Positions 1 to 12,432 are shown, counted from the first letter of the stretch. The stretch is 64,000 nucleotides of DNA from Wolfiporia cocos (GCA_029448655.1 JACCLO010000048.1:22412-86411); one strand, 5' to 3'. Made by a program: numbers and translations. The notes: generated by a model from the sequence alone, not told the origin.

Positions 1-48
1 GTGTGAGCCCCCTTCCCCTGGTTGAGTGCTAGTTAGTAGCGTGTGTCA
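1..48 (+). repeat. 3' end of a solo LTR, cut by window edge
   Basis: The first 48 bases end in GTGTGTCA, the 3' terminus typical of the LTRs in this window. The next bases (GTCTC, then AAGCC) resume the hAT-type repeat as in the copy at 28,360-28,442. The simplest reading is an LTR inserted into that repeat. The 5' part is outside the window, so this is inference from one terminus. Confidence 0.4.
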
Positions 49-123
49 GTCTCAAGCCGTGCTGTAAAGCCCAGCTTGGCCCGGCCCAGCTCATGGCCCA
101 AAGCTGGGCCTGGCACATCACTA
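49..123 (+). mobile_element. Right end of a hAT-type miniature element
   Basis: These bases match the right ends of the elements at 2,260-2,885 and 27,584-28,442 and finish with the inverted terminus GGCCTGGCACATCACTA. The remainder lies outside the window or is displaced by the LTR at 1-48. It is non-coding and presumably non-autonomous. Confidence 0.65.
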
Positions 124-559
124 AAGTGGATGGGATGAAGGGTTAAGAAATCAAGAGCTGCTGATGGCAACGTGAGTATACGATTCCAATACAAGTCTTT
201 GTCGATCAATCTGGGGATCCCTAGTCCTTTGACAAAACTCTCCAAAACCATGAAAGAGAAATTGTCCTGGCCATTCAGGATGACCTGGTTGGAATACAAG
301 GGGCAGAGGAGTTGATAGAAAAACCTCAATATGAACACATGTTCAGTGATGTAATTGAAGCGGCATGACATGACAGCAGAGGCATGATTGAAGTGATAAA
401 TATGAGTGAAGCTGCCCTGGCCATGTCATGGAGGGCATAAGCATACTGGGTGCCATGAGCAGAGAGGAGGTTGAGAGTGTCACAGACTGCCTCGGGTAAG
501 GCTCTTATAGATATCACATGACTTGTTATTGTTTGTCTTAGGTTTGATAAGGTTTAGCT
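124..559 (-). other. Unassigned stretch with possible minus-strand exons
   Basis: Two open minus-strand stretches lie here, about 125-410 and 326-517, in different frames and not obviously spliced. The hAT end at 49-123 truncates the first one. No domain is recognised. They could be remnants of a gene broken by the insertions or chance reading frames. Confidence 0.2.
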
Positions 560-836
560 AGAATTCCCTGATACCTTAACAGTCATGCGCCCATACTTAC
601 AGTAGTGCCACCCATGTGACTCACCTTAGGTAGTGCACAGGCCACCTCTTTAGGGTAGACACAGTGTGTCCCCCTGTATGTACATATAGCGCGAGCTGAG
701 GTCTTACAACCTCAGTTCTACTATTCTTGGCAACCAGGTCAATCCTCACTACCTCTGCGTGTGCGCCCGCCTGCGTCTTGGCAACACTACTATTCTATAC
801 TCGCTAGTCTGTGGTGCAAGACTGCACATACCGCTG
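560..836 (+). repeat. LTR remnant with TATA and start-site inverted repeat
   Basis: A TATA-like CATATAG near 683 is followed by the inverted repeat CTGAGGT-CTTACA-ACCTCAG (696-702 with 709-715), then AGTTCTACTATTCTTGGC. The same arrangement occurs in the intact solo LTRs further along. The stretch ends in TTGTCA at about 836. The 5' boundary is not clear. Confidence 0.5.
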
Positions 837-2259
837 TTGTCAGAAAAATATTTTCTCTCGGGTTCTCCGGGCAGGTCTGGATGTGCCGAGATAGGCGAGG
901 TGTTCGAGGGGTTGATGTCGAGTAGTTTTACCGGTTGAACGTAGCCTGTAGCGATTTAGAACTGCGGCGGTGCGTCGAATAAAGTGGAAATAATAGACAT
1001 TGACTCGAAAATGTTTGTGACCGATTTCCTAAGTCCTAAGCGTACGCCTCGAGCGCAGCCCTTCGTCTGACTTCGTCTGGGTGGAATTCGATGATTTGCT
1101 CGTATCTACACATCGCCTAAATACATGGAGAGCCACGAAATTTTCTACAACATTTTAAGTGTCCTAAAATTTCGAGTGTGCACCCTACAAGCTAGACAAT
1201 CCAGAGACGAACCCTGAGATGGTGAAGACTGTCCTGAAACACAAGCAAATTATTTTATGAGACCGATCACCTGTAGATCTAGGGTGGTGCACCGAGGTTG
1301 GAGAGAAAAGACATGGAAAAAGCTATAGGAAGGCAGTTGGGGTTGGGCCAGACCTGGCTAGGCTAGAGAGCCTAGGGAAGCGTCAGATGGCACCTGTTTT
1401 GACTGGATGAGCAGCCAGATAGTGCCCGCAGGGCTTTTGCGACATTTCAGATTGTGCATGAGCCAGCGAAGGTTCACTGTACGAGTATGATCGAGGCCGA
1501 TCATGATCGGTCAAGCTGTGGCTGAACTACCTCAGATGGGCATTCTGCCTACCAGCTGGCTTTCTGTGGTGTGTTCTGTGTCGTTTTGGTGTGTGTTTGA
1601 TCGTGCCCTGGTATTCTTACATGTGTCTAAAGTCTATGGCACATTTATATTGCAGCCGCAGCCACGCGCGAGCTGGAACGGCCAAAGACAATCGAGGCAG
1701 GGCACCGGCCGTGCGGGCCGTCTGGTCCCTTGGGGACACCTGTTCCTGGCCGTGCATGGCATCCCGTGCATGGTCCAGGAGCGCCATCCCTTCAGATATG
1801 AAGCTTATTGAGGAGGAGCTGGACTATAGGTATCAAGTTGCTGAGGATGAAGTGGACGAGCAGTGTGAAGATGAAGAAAACAGGGCAGAAAATTATAAAG
1901 ACAAGGATGGGGATTTGGGTCTGGATGAGGACAGAGTTGACAATCTGGATGACCTGCTCAGCAAGAATGGCTTTGCACCACTTTGAGCAATATACACAGC
2001 TTCTCAGATGTGCTCAGATTTTTGTAGTTTGAGCATTCTCAACATCATGTATACCACTTATTTTGTACATTGTGATTCTACATGATGGTTCTGAGGCCTC
2101 TAGGTGTGCACCACATTGTGTGGCATATGCCACAGGCTATAGTATATCCACATAGGTAAGCTGCAACAGCACTTTGCAATTCATATGCCAGCCTGACTAC
2201 CAAACAACAATTCTATACCAGTCTGATGATTAGTTTCCCAGTCACACATTGAATTTGAC
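837..2259. other. Intergenic, with one short acidic ORF
   Basis: No recognisable gene. A plus-strand ORF from the ATG at 1,798 to 1,986 encodes a short, strongly acidic peptide (runs of Glu/Asp, ending LLSKNGFAPL). It could be the last exon of a lost gene or transposon ORF. Nothing else in this interval is supported. Confidence 0.25.
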
Positions 2260-2885
2260 TAGTGATGTGCAGGCCCAGCCCAGCCCAAAAGCCCTGGCTT
2301 TGATGGCCCACCGCTTTTCAAAACCTCAGGCCGGGCCCTCACTGACAGCTCACAGCTTGGCCCAGCCTGGGCCAGGGCCAAGCTGGGGCCTACCACTGCT
2401 AGGATAGTCATCACTATAGCCTTGAAAGTTTGAAATACACCATTTTCAATTGTTCCTTGATGAAAAGGAACATTGAGGCCTACAAATTATAGTGGTATTA
2501 AGTGTCAAAATAACCTTCCACCAGCATGGCATTCAGTAGTGCACCTGCCATATGGGGTATTGTATAGGTGCCCAATGGTGAGTGGCAGGCTTCAACATTA
2601 AGGACATGACTTATTGGCTTTTTATGTAGTCTGAAATGAACAGCATATAATACTATAGTTTAGTTAAGCATACTACTATCCTGTACAATCTTATATTGTA
2701 GTTGCCAGACATTGTAGCCATTAAGGTCACCAGGCTGGGGCTCAACAGCTCAGCCTGGCTCAGCCTGAGATACAAGCTGGGCCCTGGGCCATCTCAAGCC
2801 ATGTTGTAAAGCCTAGCTCACCCCAGCCCAAGTAGGGCTTGGCCCAGCTTGGCTCTGGCCTCAAGCCAGGCCTGGCACATCACCT
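2260..2885. mobile_element. hAT-type miniature inverted-repeat element
   Basis: The left end TAGTGATGTGC-AGGCC is the inverse of the right end (CAGGCCTGGCACATCAC, then CTA, with one extra C). The termini are rich in GGCCCAGCC-type words arranged as long imperfect inverted repeats. Flanking 8-mers AATTTGAC and AGTTTGAC differ at one base and fit an aged 8-bp target duplication, the size made by hAT transposases. There is no transposase ORF, so it is non-autonomous. It is about 75% alike by eye to the copy at 27,584-28,442. Confidence 0.7.
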
Positions 2886-3143
2886 AGTTTGACTGACATT
2901 GATAAGATACCTTCAGAGTGGCGATTGAATGCTACTCTGCTGTTGATATTATCAGCACTTATCTACAGAGATCAGATCCTTCCTTGATTGGCAAGTACCT
3001 CCAGCACTGCTCCAGCACTGGTAAGTCATCTCTGTCAGGAATTAGAACCAGTTGTAATCACTTCAAATCAGTTCACACCTCATACAGTTCAATCCAAAGA
3101 CAAACCAGTTCTACCCAAATCCTATAACCACCCCACATTAATG

Positions 3144-3762
3144 TGTCACAAGAAATTGTGGCGTCATTTTCCCCATTTTTCCATGTTTTTATGCCAAAAT
3201 GCTGGTTTTTAGCCGCTCGTAGGACAGCACGTGCATAGGTAGATAAATGCTTTATCTTATCTAGCTACATCACGGTCTTTCGTCATCACTAGGTAACAAC
3301 GTCACCTTGTATTGTAGCACATGACTTGACTGCACACAGACCACACCTTTAGGGCAAGGCAGTTAGGTAGTTAGGGAGTTGCTGCATGTATATATACTTG
3401 GTGACGTCTGAGGTACTCCTCAGACTTAGTATCTCAGCCTAGGGGGTGTGTCCCCTGGCAACCTCTCAAAACCCTCTGCTGCCTGGCTTGAGTGTAACAG
3501 CGAACTGCATTAGCAACAAGCCCGCTGCTCTCTCCTTGAGGGTGGGGGCCTCTTTCAATATTATTCTTGCTTCACTCTCTGCTCGCTAGTCTGGGGGCAT
3601 TGTGGTACACTCATGGGTTGTGACCTCAGGCATTCGGTGAGGCATCTCAATAGATGCAGCCTCCTGTTCTCCCCTTACGAGGATGGGGGCCCTGTAGGGC
3701 GGATATATAGGATATATAGGGGTTCCCCCGCTTAGGCAGGTAGCATGGTGGTTACCGTGTCA
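3144..3762 (+). repeat. LTR, same family as 21,306-21,908
   Basis: It runs from TGTCACAAG to ACCGTGTCA. It aligns by eye along its length with the solo LTR at 21,306-21,908, sharing GCATAGGTAGATAA, the CCTAGGGGG block and the CTAGTCTGGGGGCAT block. A TATATATAC box at about 3,389 precedes the inverted repeat TCTGAGG-TACT-CCTCAGA (3,407-3,413 with 3,418-3,424). The flanks TAATG and TATCA do not match, so one end may be rearranged or the partner LTR lost. Confidence 0.65.
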
Positions 3763-3873
3763 TATCACAACATCTCAGAAGCCCAAGAAACTGTTCTAAT
3801 ACTCCCAACAAAACAAAGCTACCACAAGGCAATATCTAAACATAAGGTTTATCAAATTCCTGATCTATGTCAC

Positions 3874-4035
3874 AGATCTGGGACATTCTACGAATTTTTC
3901 TATATTTTTACCTATTTTTCTGGCATTTCTACGAGCTTATTTACACTTACACTTGTAACCGCCCATAGACACGTCCATGTACACAAACAACACATACATA
4001 ACATGCATGTCCAAACTAGTTACTCAGCGGACTAG
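3874..4035 (+). repeat. 5' part of a Gypsy-1-type LTR
   Basis: It begins TGTCACAGATCTGGGACAT and continues with the T-rich ATTTTTCTATATTTTTACC block found at the start of the Gypsy-1 3' LTR (16,966) and in the solo LTR at 53,892-54,590 (reverse strand). The match fades after about 4,030. It is too diverged from the 16,966 LTR to be its recent partner. Confidence 0.5.
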
Positions 4036-4206
4036 TTCTCCGAAGTCACACCCCTTAGTAATATCCCAATACCAGGCTATGTCACTAGGGATGACATGGA
4101 ATACCGTGTGTATCATGCAATGGGGAATACCCCCCTAATATAACCCTATACTCCTGATGAGGAGGAGCAGGCTATGTCCTGCCTATAAGATGCAGGTCAC
4201 CATGCA

Positions 4207-4499
4207 TGTCATAAGTCTCAGTGGTCGAGTATGACACGGATAACTTATCACAAGACGCGCTGCGGACCCAATGCAACGTGCTTATGAGTGGCATAATAGC
4301 CACTCCCCCAAAAGGGCTACGATAACAGCTCATGCTGCTATCGAGGGTCCAGCTATATCTGCAGTTCATATTCCCACGCTCGGCGCCTATTAGACACTCT
4401 ATGGTGTAGGCCATGTATGCCGGCGCCACGTACGGGTAATGTACCCTAGTTATTGCTCCGTAACGTCTATGATATTATGCTTTCGCATTATCTGTGACA
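4207..4499 (-). repeat. 3' LTR of the TRIM-like element
   Basis: The plus-strand sequence starts TGTCATAAG and ends TCTGTGACA. Related copies occur at 19,408-19,640 (plus orientation) and 27,820-28,064. All keep the core AGTTCATATTCCCACGCT or its complement and the AAAAGGGC/CTGTTAT block. Confidence 0.65.
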
Positions 4500-4902
4500 T
4501 TACCCCCACTTCAAGGATTAACCGTCTCTGGTTAAGGAGATAACTTAGGCTGCATCAAGCCGCCCCCGGTACTAAGTATCACTTCTACTATGCTTTGTCA
4601 TTGTGCCTGGTGAAGGGTACCCCAATCCCTTATACCATTTGGCTTATGACGTGTGTGCCAACCTCTTGAAGGCCCGACTTACACCCTGGATTTTGGGTGC
4701 GGGTTAAGGCTATTTAATAGTAGTTTTTACCACGCAAGCTTTGACCAATCTTATCCCCTGATACCTTACGGTTATAGAGGGGCCCCATGATACAGGGGGT
4801 CACGTGGTGGGTACTTTTCCCTCAGCCGCCAGTGGTTCGGAAGCGCCCCAGGCAGTGGAAATATTTGCCACCACCCAGGTTCGAACCGGCGACCGGGTGA
4901 GC

Positions 4903-5164
4903 TGTTATTATATCACAAGACGCGCTGCGGACCCAATGCAACGTGCTTATGAGTGGCATAATAGCCACTCCCCCAAAAGGGCTACGATAACAGCTCATGC
5001 TGCTATCGAGGGTCCAGCTATATCTGCAGTTCATATTCCCACGCTCGGCGCCTATTAGACACTCTATGGTGTAGGCCATGTATGCCGGCGCCACGTACGG
5101 GTAATGTACCCTAGTTATTGCTCCGTAACGTCTATGATATTATGCTTTCGCATTATCTGTGACA
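4903..5164 (-). repeat. 5' LTR of the TRIM-like element, altered start
   Basis: It is identical to the left repeat from TATCACAAG onward. Just outside, at about 4,876-4,896, is a tRNA-like T-arm motif, GGTTCGAACC, in a short inverted repeat. This may be part of a primer-binding region or a tRNA-derived leftover. No complete tRNA can be folded around it by eye. Confidence 0.6.
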
Positions 5165-5549
5165 CATGCAAGAGCGGCCGGAAGGACTGCACAAACATGG
5201 AGGGGTGATGCAATTGGAGGGTGCCAGCATCCAAGGTGGACAATAAGGGGGCTCAGAAATCTACTAGCGGCAACCCCCCCACACCTCATGGCAAAGGTCA
5301 CATGGTCCAGGTCACCACAACAGAGATGTGGATCCCAGATGACAGTGACAACTCCATGGGCAACTCCACCGCCCATTCATCCGTGCGCATCACGGAGGTA
5401 GAGGAACCACTGGCCAGTACACCGGCTCCATCAACAGCCCCAATTGGTCAGCCACCGAATTGGGGCACTACCATTATCCCATGGCATTCAGTTGCCCAGA
5501 AAACTCCTGACCATCCAGCTAGCGAGTCGAATTTTCGCCTTCAGCACAT

Positions 5550-7485
5550 GTGAATCCTTGCCTATGTGTGCTGTGTACTAGTATAGTTGCCTGTACTGCT
5601 GACCTGCTTGTAAAAAATTGTGAAAATTTATATCACTATTACAAGAATCATGCATGTGATAAGTCCCGATCTTTCCAGATCTGGGTTGACTTGTGGGTCT
5701 ATGGTCAGAAAGTGCAAGGCTTGGCTTTAATCGATAGTGGAGCAACGTTATCAGTCATCAACTCAGACTTTGTTGACAAACATCGTCTAGTCACCCACGA
5801 TAAGAAAGACCCTTTTTGGATTCATAATGCAGATGGATCATACAACAAAAATGGTCTCATCAATAAGTCAGTTAAAGGATTCATGCAACATGGCGAGCAC
5901 AAGGAAAAGGTATTCCTTACCATCATGAAAATCCACAACCACGACCTTATCCTAGGATATGACTGGTTAATTAAACATAACCCCACTATGGACTGGAACT
6001 CTGGCAGTCTGGTATATCGATGTGGGTCTGCATGCCCAGAAGCCTCAGAATCGTCCCCTGATTCGGAAGAAGTTGCACCCGATGACGAAGAGGACAATAA
6101 TAACATCAGCAACATTTGGGATTCTGCGCTAGACACGATTGGAGATGGAAACCCTGATGATCCATTTATCAAGTGGATCGGTACCCTGTCCAATGAGGAA
6201 TTGGGACTCCTCATGGGAATGGTAGGAGAAATCCACCAGAACAGACCAGAAGCTGCAACCGAAAAATGGAAGCAGCTTGTGCCTAAGGAATATTGGGAAT
6301 TCGGCCCAATGGTATTTTCGCAAAAAGCATCCGAAAGGATGCCAACACGTAAGCCATATGATCATGCCATCAATTTAATCGAAGGCACTCCATTGCCAAC
6401 ACTGGCCAAACCATATTCCCTCTTGCCAAAGGAAGAAAATTCCCTCCGTGACTGGATCGCTGAAGAAAAGCGAAAAGGCTACATCTGAGATTCAAGCTCC
6501 CCTATGGCCAGCCCAGTATTTTTCGTTGCCAAGAAAGATGGAACCTTGTGCATGGTAATCAATTACAGGAAGCTGAACGAAATAACTGTGGATAACAAGT
6601 ACCCTATACCCCAGATATCGGACCTTATCAACCAACTCTCAGGTGCATCGATCTTTACTAAGATCGACCTGAGATGGGGTTACAACAACGTCCGTATCAA
6701 GGAAGGTGATGAATGGAAAACAGCATTCATTACTAAACAGGGGTTGTACGAAGCCATGGTTATGTATTTCGGTTTCAAGAACGTGCCAGGGACTTTCCAA
6801 GCAATGATGAACGACGTCCTAAAGGATTTCATTGCCACCGGAAAAGTCATAGTCTATCTGGACGACATACTGATCTTTGGCAACGACTTAGCGGAACACC
6901 GCAAAATCACCAAGGCAGTCCTGAAAAGGCTGCGGGACAATGATCTATATGCCAAACCCGAGAAATGCTTCTTTGAAAAAAGTAGCATCGACTATTTGGG
7001 TATGATAATTTCTAAGGGCAGAGTCGAAATGGACCCCTCGAAACTATCAGGAGTATTAGATTGGCTGACCCCAACCAAGGTGAAGGAAGTTCAAGCCTTT
7101 TTAGGCTTTGCGAACTTCTATCGGCGGTTTATTCAGGACTTCTTGAAAATTGTGAAACCCCTGACAACACTCATGAAGAAGTCGGAGAAATGGCATTGGG
7201 ATGAAGCACAGGAAGAAGCTTTCCAAAAGCTCAAGGCGGCCTTTACAACTGCCCCCATCTTACATATTCCGGACAAAATTCAGAAATTCCGTATAGAAGC
7301 CAACACATCAGACTTTGCGACTGGAGCAGTCCTAACGCAATGGTCACCAGATAGTTGGAAATGGAATCCTTGCGCCTTCTATTCCACAGGCATGACTGCC
7401 CCGGAACGGAACTACAAAATTTATGACAAAGAGATGCTAGCCATAATTCGAGCATTAGAAGAATGGCAACATTATCTCGAAGGTC
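5550..7485 (+). pseudogene. Gypsy-1 pol, first part: protease and reverse transcriptase
   Basis: The aspartic protease motif LALIDSGATLSVI is at about 5,723-5,760, followed by the flap region with ILGYDWL. An acidic linker follows. Reverse transcriptase begins near 6,504 with PVFFVAKKDGTL, then IDLRWGYNNVRI, and the active site VYLDDILIFG (about 6,854-6,884). RNase H starts near 7,290, where the usual first-Asp motif TDAS reads ANTS, so one catalytic residue appears lost. A TGA at 6,486-6,488 interrupts an otherwise continuous frame where relatives have Arg; CGA to TGA is a single transition. The reading frame ends in EGHP where the 6-kb LTR element has inserted. Confidence 0.85.
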
Positions 7486-7490
7486 ACCCG

Positions 7491-8584
7491 TGACACAGAT
7501 GGCTCTGTGGGACTCACCAAGCCAGTATCCTGCGATGAACTAGGCGACTTAGGTGAGGAAGAGGTTATCAGACGCAGTAGGAGGTAGGAGGTTCTTCTAC
7601 GGCGTACGCCGAGAAGAATAGAACTGAAGTTAAAGAGCGCTTGGCTCCTACTTATATACATTGTGTCGGGAGGGCACGTGCTACTAGCTAGCGGTTGCCT
7701 TACCGGGTTATGTGGCTTTGCCAAGTGGCGAAGCTTTATCTTATCTGATGTTTAGTTACTCTATCTAGAATGGCCGTGGAAGGCCCTAATGGCCGACCCA
7801 ATCGTAATAGAGGGATTATGTCTTATCTGTGATACTAACGCGGGCGCAGCCCGGGTATAGGTGAAGCCGGTTGCCGGATACCTTGCGGCATAATGGCGAT
7901 TGGCCGTGCTTCGTTGGATGACCAAGGCGAGACGCCGAGGTCGTTATGCCATTGGACGGGTAGTACCGTGGCATGTGTTACAGCCCGGTCCGGATGGTTA
8001 CCGGGGCATGTATTGGTCTTAGCCGTGAGGCGAGGACCGGTGTTTGGGCAGCGCCGTGATGGCAGAAGCCCGGGACTTGGAGAACGCCGAGTCCGTGAGA
8101 TGGCCGAGAAGGCCGAGCCTATAGCGATATTGCCTTGATGCTAATATAGTGCTATTTGGCCGTGTTGCCATTATTATGCGAAGGCGTGGCGCGCCTGAGG
8201 TGCCATTGTGATCAAGGATCTTATGGCGGTGGGAAGCCGGGAAGGCCGACCCAATAGTACAAGGCCGCGAGGCACTGTTTGTACATGTGGACATTATTAT
8301 GCGAGCGTGCCGCGCTCGGCCTATCATTATGATCTACGATCTATGACGTGGCTGGTCTTGCTCTGACGGGCGAGACCTTTATGACGTAGCTGTAACTATG
8401 CTATTGGACCGGAAGGTGCCGTAGCGTTATGTATGCTGGTCATGTGGTGATAAGCCCAGTTAAGAGCTTGTCGTGGTGGCAATGGGAGTTAACCCGTAGA
8501 TAACTTGTAGTTAGACGTATAAATCCCAGGTAAATTGCTATAATCGTAGGAAAAATGCTGTAAGCCCCAGATAAATCTGTGACA
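7491..8584 (-). repeat. 3' LTR of the 6-kb element
   Basis: On the plus strand it starts TGACACAGA-TGGC-TCTGTGGGACTCACC and ends AAATCTGTGACA. In element orientation the TATA box is TATATAAG (plus-strand complement at about 7,653). About 33 nt further on is AGTTCTATTCTT (complement of 7,614-7,625), the presumed transcript start. A strong hairpin follows (arms TTCTTCT and AGAAGAA around GGCG/CGCC at about 7,590-7,617). Confidence 0.9.
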
Positions 8585-8600
8585 TTACCCCGCTTTAGGT
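8585..8600 (-). other. Polypurine tract of the 6-kb element
   Basis: The minus strand reads CCTAAAGCGGGGTAA immediately before the 3' LTR. Gypsy-1 has TTGAAGAGGGGGTAA and the TRIM-like element TTGAAGTGGGGGTAA at the same position, so all three share a plus-strand primer signal. Confidence 0.65.
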
Positions 8601-11600
8601 TTCATCGTCCCTGATGAAACTATTCCTCATTGTGTACGTCCCAAGAGCGGTATAACGCGTGATGACGAAGTGTCAAATGCCGTTATGGTGCTGCTTCAAT
8701 TTGTCAATTGAACAGGGATAAATGGGAGTTTCAGGACTTGTGGTGGAACCTGAGCGTGGAAGGCGATTTTATTCCTTATAGTGATTTGTAACGCGTGATA
8801 GCGAAGTGCTAAATGCCGTTACTAGCGATTATCAACGCGTGATGACCGAAAGGTCAAATGCCGTTGTTAGGGAGATGTAGTCGTGTTACTAGAGTGTGCT
8901 GTCATTGTGCATGCGGATCCTAAGAGGAGGGACTCTCCTGTTATCGCTGAAGGTGTTCTAGTGCCTTTTCGCGACCTTGGTCGGATTATTGCTTTTGCTT
9001 ATGACGTTACTCGTAGTAGAAGGCGATATGGAAATGGTCATCATATAGTGCCTTTGAATCTACTTGTAATCTGTATCTCCAATAGCTTGCCAAGCGTATT
9101 AGAGGGTGCATTGTGTCGTTGTACGTATTTCGGATAGCATTGTGCGATATTCCTTAGAGTGAGGGCTTCACTGTTAGCTCTGGAGATTTTCTAGTGTCTC
9201 TTCGAGCCCTTGGGCGGATATGTTGCTTATGCGTAGTACCCATTGAGTGTGACATAGCGGTGCTTTTTCGACGTCTATTGCCTAGCGGTGAATGGGATTG
9301 CAAGTTCCTTCGTTCGCGTGGCGGGTGTCTTAGGCTTTGTGCTTGTACAGGGGTAATCCTACTTTGTACGACTTATGCGGTTTGAACGGTTATTAAAGGG
9401 CGTCGCCTTATGAACGTTTATGAGGCGTCGCCTCCCTAGTATCGCAAGTACTAAGCGTGTGACATTTGTCAATGCCCATTTGTTACAGGGGTTGTGTCCC
9501 CTAGTTAGATTGCTTCTACGTAGCGATCTCTTCGGAGTCGTAAGTTCCGGAATGAAGCTGTGCCTTCGTTGTATGCACTTATTTATTAACGAGTAGGCTT
9601 CTCGTGTAAAACCCCATAGTATAAGTACTAATCATTGTGCATTATGGTCAATGCTTATGATTGTATTCCCTGATACTGTAGTGTCGTTGCCGTAGTGAGG
9701 CCTTATTGGGTAACCGTGAGAACATACATCCTTGTCAGGAGTTGTCTCGTATAGGTGTATCCCGTAAGGGCTGAAGTCCCATGGTGGCGATGACGGTAGT
9801 TTCCAATGTGCTTGTATGTCGTTAAAGTCGTTCTTCGATTGAGTATGACATTGTAAGCGTGGGAACTGGGATGATCGTTGGGGAAGGGTATATTTCGCTA
9901 TTGGATAGATAGCTACTATATTCCTATTACAGGGTTGTCGTCCATATACGAATAGGACAGTACGAGCATGAATGAGGGTAATCGGGCCTCTTAGTGCATG
10001 TCGTTTGTTGCTTTAATGACCGTAAGGTTCATTTGTAAGCGTGGGATAGTGGACTTGTTAAGGTCCTAGGTGCGAAATTAGGGTTTCCACCCCCTCTTTC
10101 ACGTTTGATCTCCCGATCAAACCTATCCAGATGGTTTTGGTTTTTAAAGAGGTTAAACCGCCTCTATACCCAGATAAGGGTGGGTGGATGTGGGCCGAAG
10201 GTATTCTTGACGTATATCCATATACGGCTGTATCCAGTGTAGTCGCTCGCATATGCGACCAGATTTTTATACTAAGGTTTCCAAGCCCTAGTTTGTCGGA
10301 ATCGAAGGGTTTTCCAGGCCCATATTCGATGTAGTGACGAGATGTAATCCTTTCTTGACGTAAGGATACAGATCCGGATTTATTTATTACGCGTCTCGAC
10401 GGCGTAGGTTTCCGTAAACCAAGCAATTAAATGATAACCGATTGCCAAATCGGCTTGATTGAATTAATAAGGGGGACTCCCTTGTTATCTCTGGAAGTTT
10501 TCGAGTGCTTCTTCGAGACCTTTTGCGGACGATCGCATTGAGTTGCTAAGGTGTATTTTTCGAATTCGGTTATTCTCCCCACAGAGAAAAGTTGAATCGA
10601 AGTGAAATCAAAAGTGAGGTAGCTAGCCTCGTGACGAATTTTGCGATTGGCGTGCGAAATTGTCGACTTCAATACAGGGGGGGACCGGTTGGAAACCGGT
10701 GTAGATTCGGCGATTGTGCGAGAATGCCGAATGAAGTGTGATTCTAGAAGCCTTGCGGCCTCCGCTACACTTCAAGGGAACGCGTATTAATAGCGTGTGT
10801 CCCTTGTTTTCCTTTCCTCTAACCCAGATTGCAAGATTCAATGAAGTAATCTTGTTGCGATCTGTTTGTACATGGGTGGCTGGTGGAAACAGCGCTGTAC
10901 CCAATTATTTATAGACGCTTGTCAGACGTCTCTTCCCAATCGGATGGTAATTTCCTTGTCAGGAATTCCATTACCAAAAGGGGTGCCCCCGTTCTAAGGT
11001 TCTTTGTGACATGTGACCAAATGACAGATGCTCAATAACCCGAATCCCCTTTTCAGGAGCGAAGACCGAAGTCAAACGGGCGCCGATAGATTAAGAATCT
11101 TAATCGACTTGGTACTTAGGCATTCCCATAGTAATAATAGTTATAAGCATATGTTTGCCAAGCGTACGCGATCCTACGTCGAGTAAGGTACTAGTATCGT
11201 TTTTCGATTGACTTATTGTACCTAAGACGTAAAAGGTTGCTTTATATGTACATAAGCGACCTTAACCAGGCTAGATAACCTGGGAACCAGCAGGTGACGC
11301 AGGATTTCCAGAGGCGAATACAAATGCTATTGGACGGTTTCTAAGCTACTTTACAAAGTAAGTAAGCTACTAGGAGCCGCCACTAAAACTACATATTTAT
11401 CTACTTATTGACTGGGATACCAGGGTACCTGAAAGAGAGCTCATCATCAGCGATCAACGCTGAGTGGTCATGTCTAACACAAGAAGAACGGGGGCATGGT
11501 TAGGGGCGCCCTTGTCAGGACGCCGCGCGGAATTTAGCCGACAGGTGTCTTCATCGAAGCGCGCGACTTCCTTCTAGAAAGAGAGTCGGTGACTGCCAGC

Positions 11601-12432
11601 GCTTGATAAGCTGGGTCACATGGTTGGGAATAGGATACACAGCCCATTTCCTCGTGGAGATGAGCTGGAAAGTGGTCGCAGTATTACACCGCGACCGGTC
11701 CGCGCTTTAGTGGTAAGGCTTGCCATCTATAGCCACCTGGGTGTCACATCAGGGCTAAAAAACCATCCGTCGATCTAAGATCGCGCATTCACGAGCGCTC
11801 CACACATCAAGGATGGTGGGCAACGCCGCATGCTTCCGGTGGGGCCCCAACTCGGTTTAACCCAGGCTCGCACACCGAGCTGCCCGTAGGACTTACGCTA
11901 TTGGCTACCGCGAGTGACCTCGGCTGGTTTGGCCTTGCGAGCCGCACCACCTCACCACTTGGATTCCCCGAAGGAGATCCCAAGCGGGCCCCTTACGCCT
12001 GGGGGGCGGCTTTGGAAGATTCCCACACCCAACTAAGGGAATACGCCGAAGCGCATATCCCTATGGGGATCCTACTGGTAGTGTTGGGTCCCTGAACAGG
12101 GATTGCCAAGACAGGGGGCTGCGCGCACACAGGCAGACGGTCCCCTTTTCCCAATAGGCGGGTCTCAACCGCTGGCACCAGCAACCTTGTCAGGAAGCCG
12201 GCGCCTCTCCTTAACCCTGGAGTCCGGGTTCGCAGGACGCATGCTGCTGATTAGGCAAGCAGCGCCCCACTGGGTGGCAGCAGGCCGCTAAGCCCGCCGC
12301 CGATGTATCCCAATCCGCAACCACGGAGCATACATCCCCTTTGCAGGAGAGTAGCGGCCCCTGCGCTATCTCAGACACCTGTTGGAGGAAAAACCCAGGC
12401 GCCACCAGTTAAGGAGGCGCAGGGGGGTAGGT

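Larger units (their letters stand above)
4207..5164 (-). mobile_element. Terminal-repeat miniature retroelement (TRIM-like)
   Basis: Two direct repeats (4,246-4,499 and 4,911-5,164) are nearly identical over 254 bp and end in TCTGTGACA. They enclose about 400 bp without coding potential. The flanks are CATGCA on both sides (4,201-4,206 and 5,165-5,170), a 6-bp apparent target duplication. Next to the left repeat is TTACCCCCACTTCAAGG, which on the minus strand is the polypurine tract CTTGAAG-GGGGGTAA of Gypsy-1. The element is therefore minus-oriented and probably used Gypsy-1-type enzymes. The first 39 bp of the left repeat are missing or altered in the right one. It sits in what remains of the Gypsy-1 gag region. 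Confidence 0.75.

Noticed and set aside
2260..2885. GGCCCAGCC-rich repeats as a minisatellite
   Set aside because: The words are arranged as inverted termini with an 8-bp flank duplication, which fits a hAT-type element better than a tandem repeat.
4870..4900. tRNA gene around GGTTCGAACC
   Set aside because: Only a T-arm-like inverted repeat is present; no acceptor stem, D-arm or anticodon arm can be formed around it by eye.
4822..5094. Repeated 85-90-codon ORF shared with 4,172-4,429
   Set aside because: It is the LTR of the TRIM-like element read as protein, not a gene family.
7893..8327. Identical ORFs at 7,893/12,848 and 8,019/12,974 as a duplicated gene
   Set aside because: They lie inside the two identical LTRs; the duplication is the LTR pair, and the translations have no protein features.
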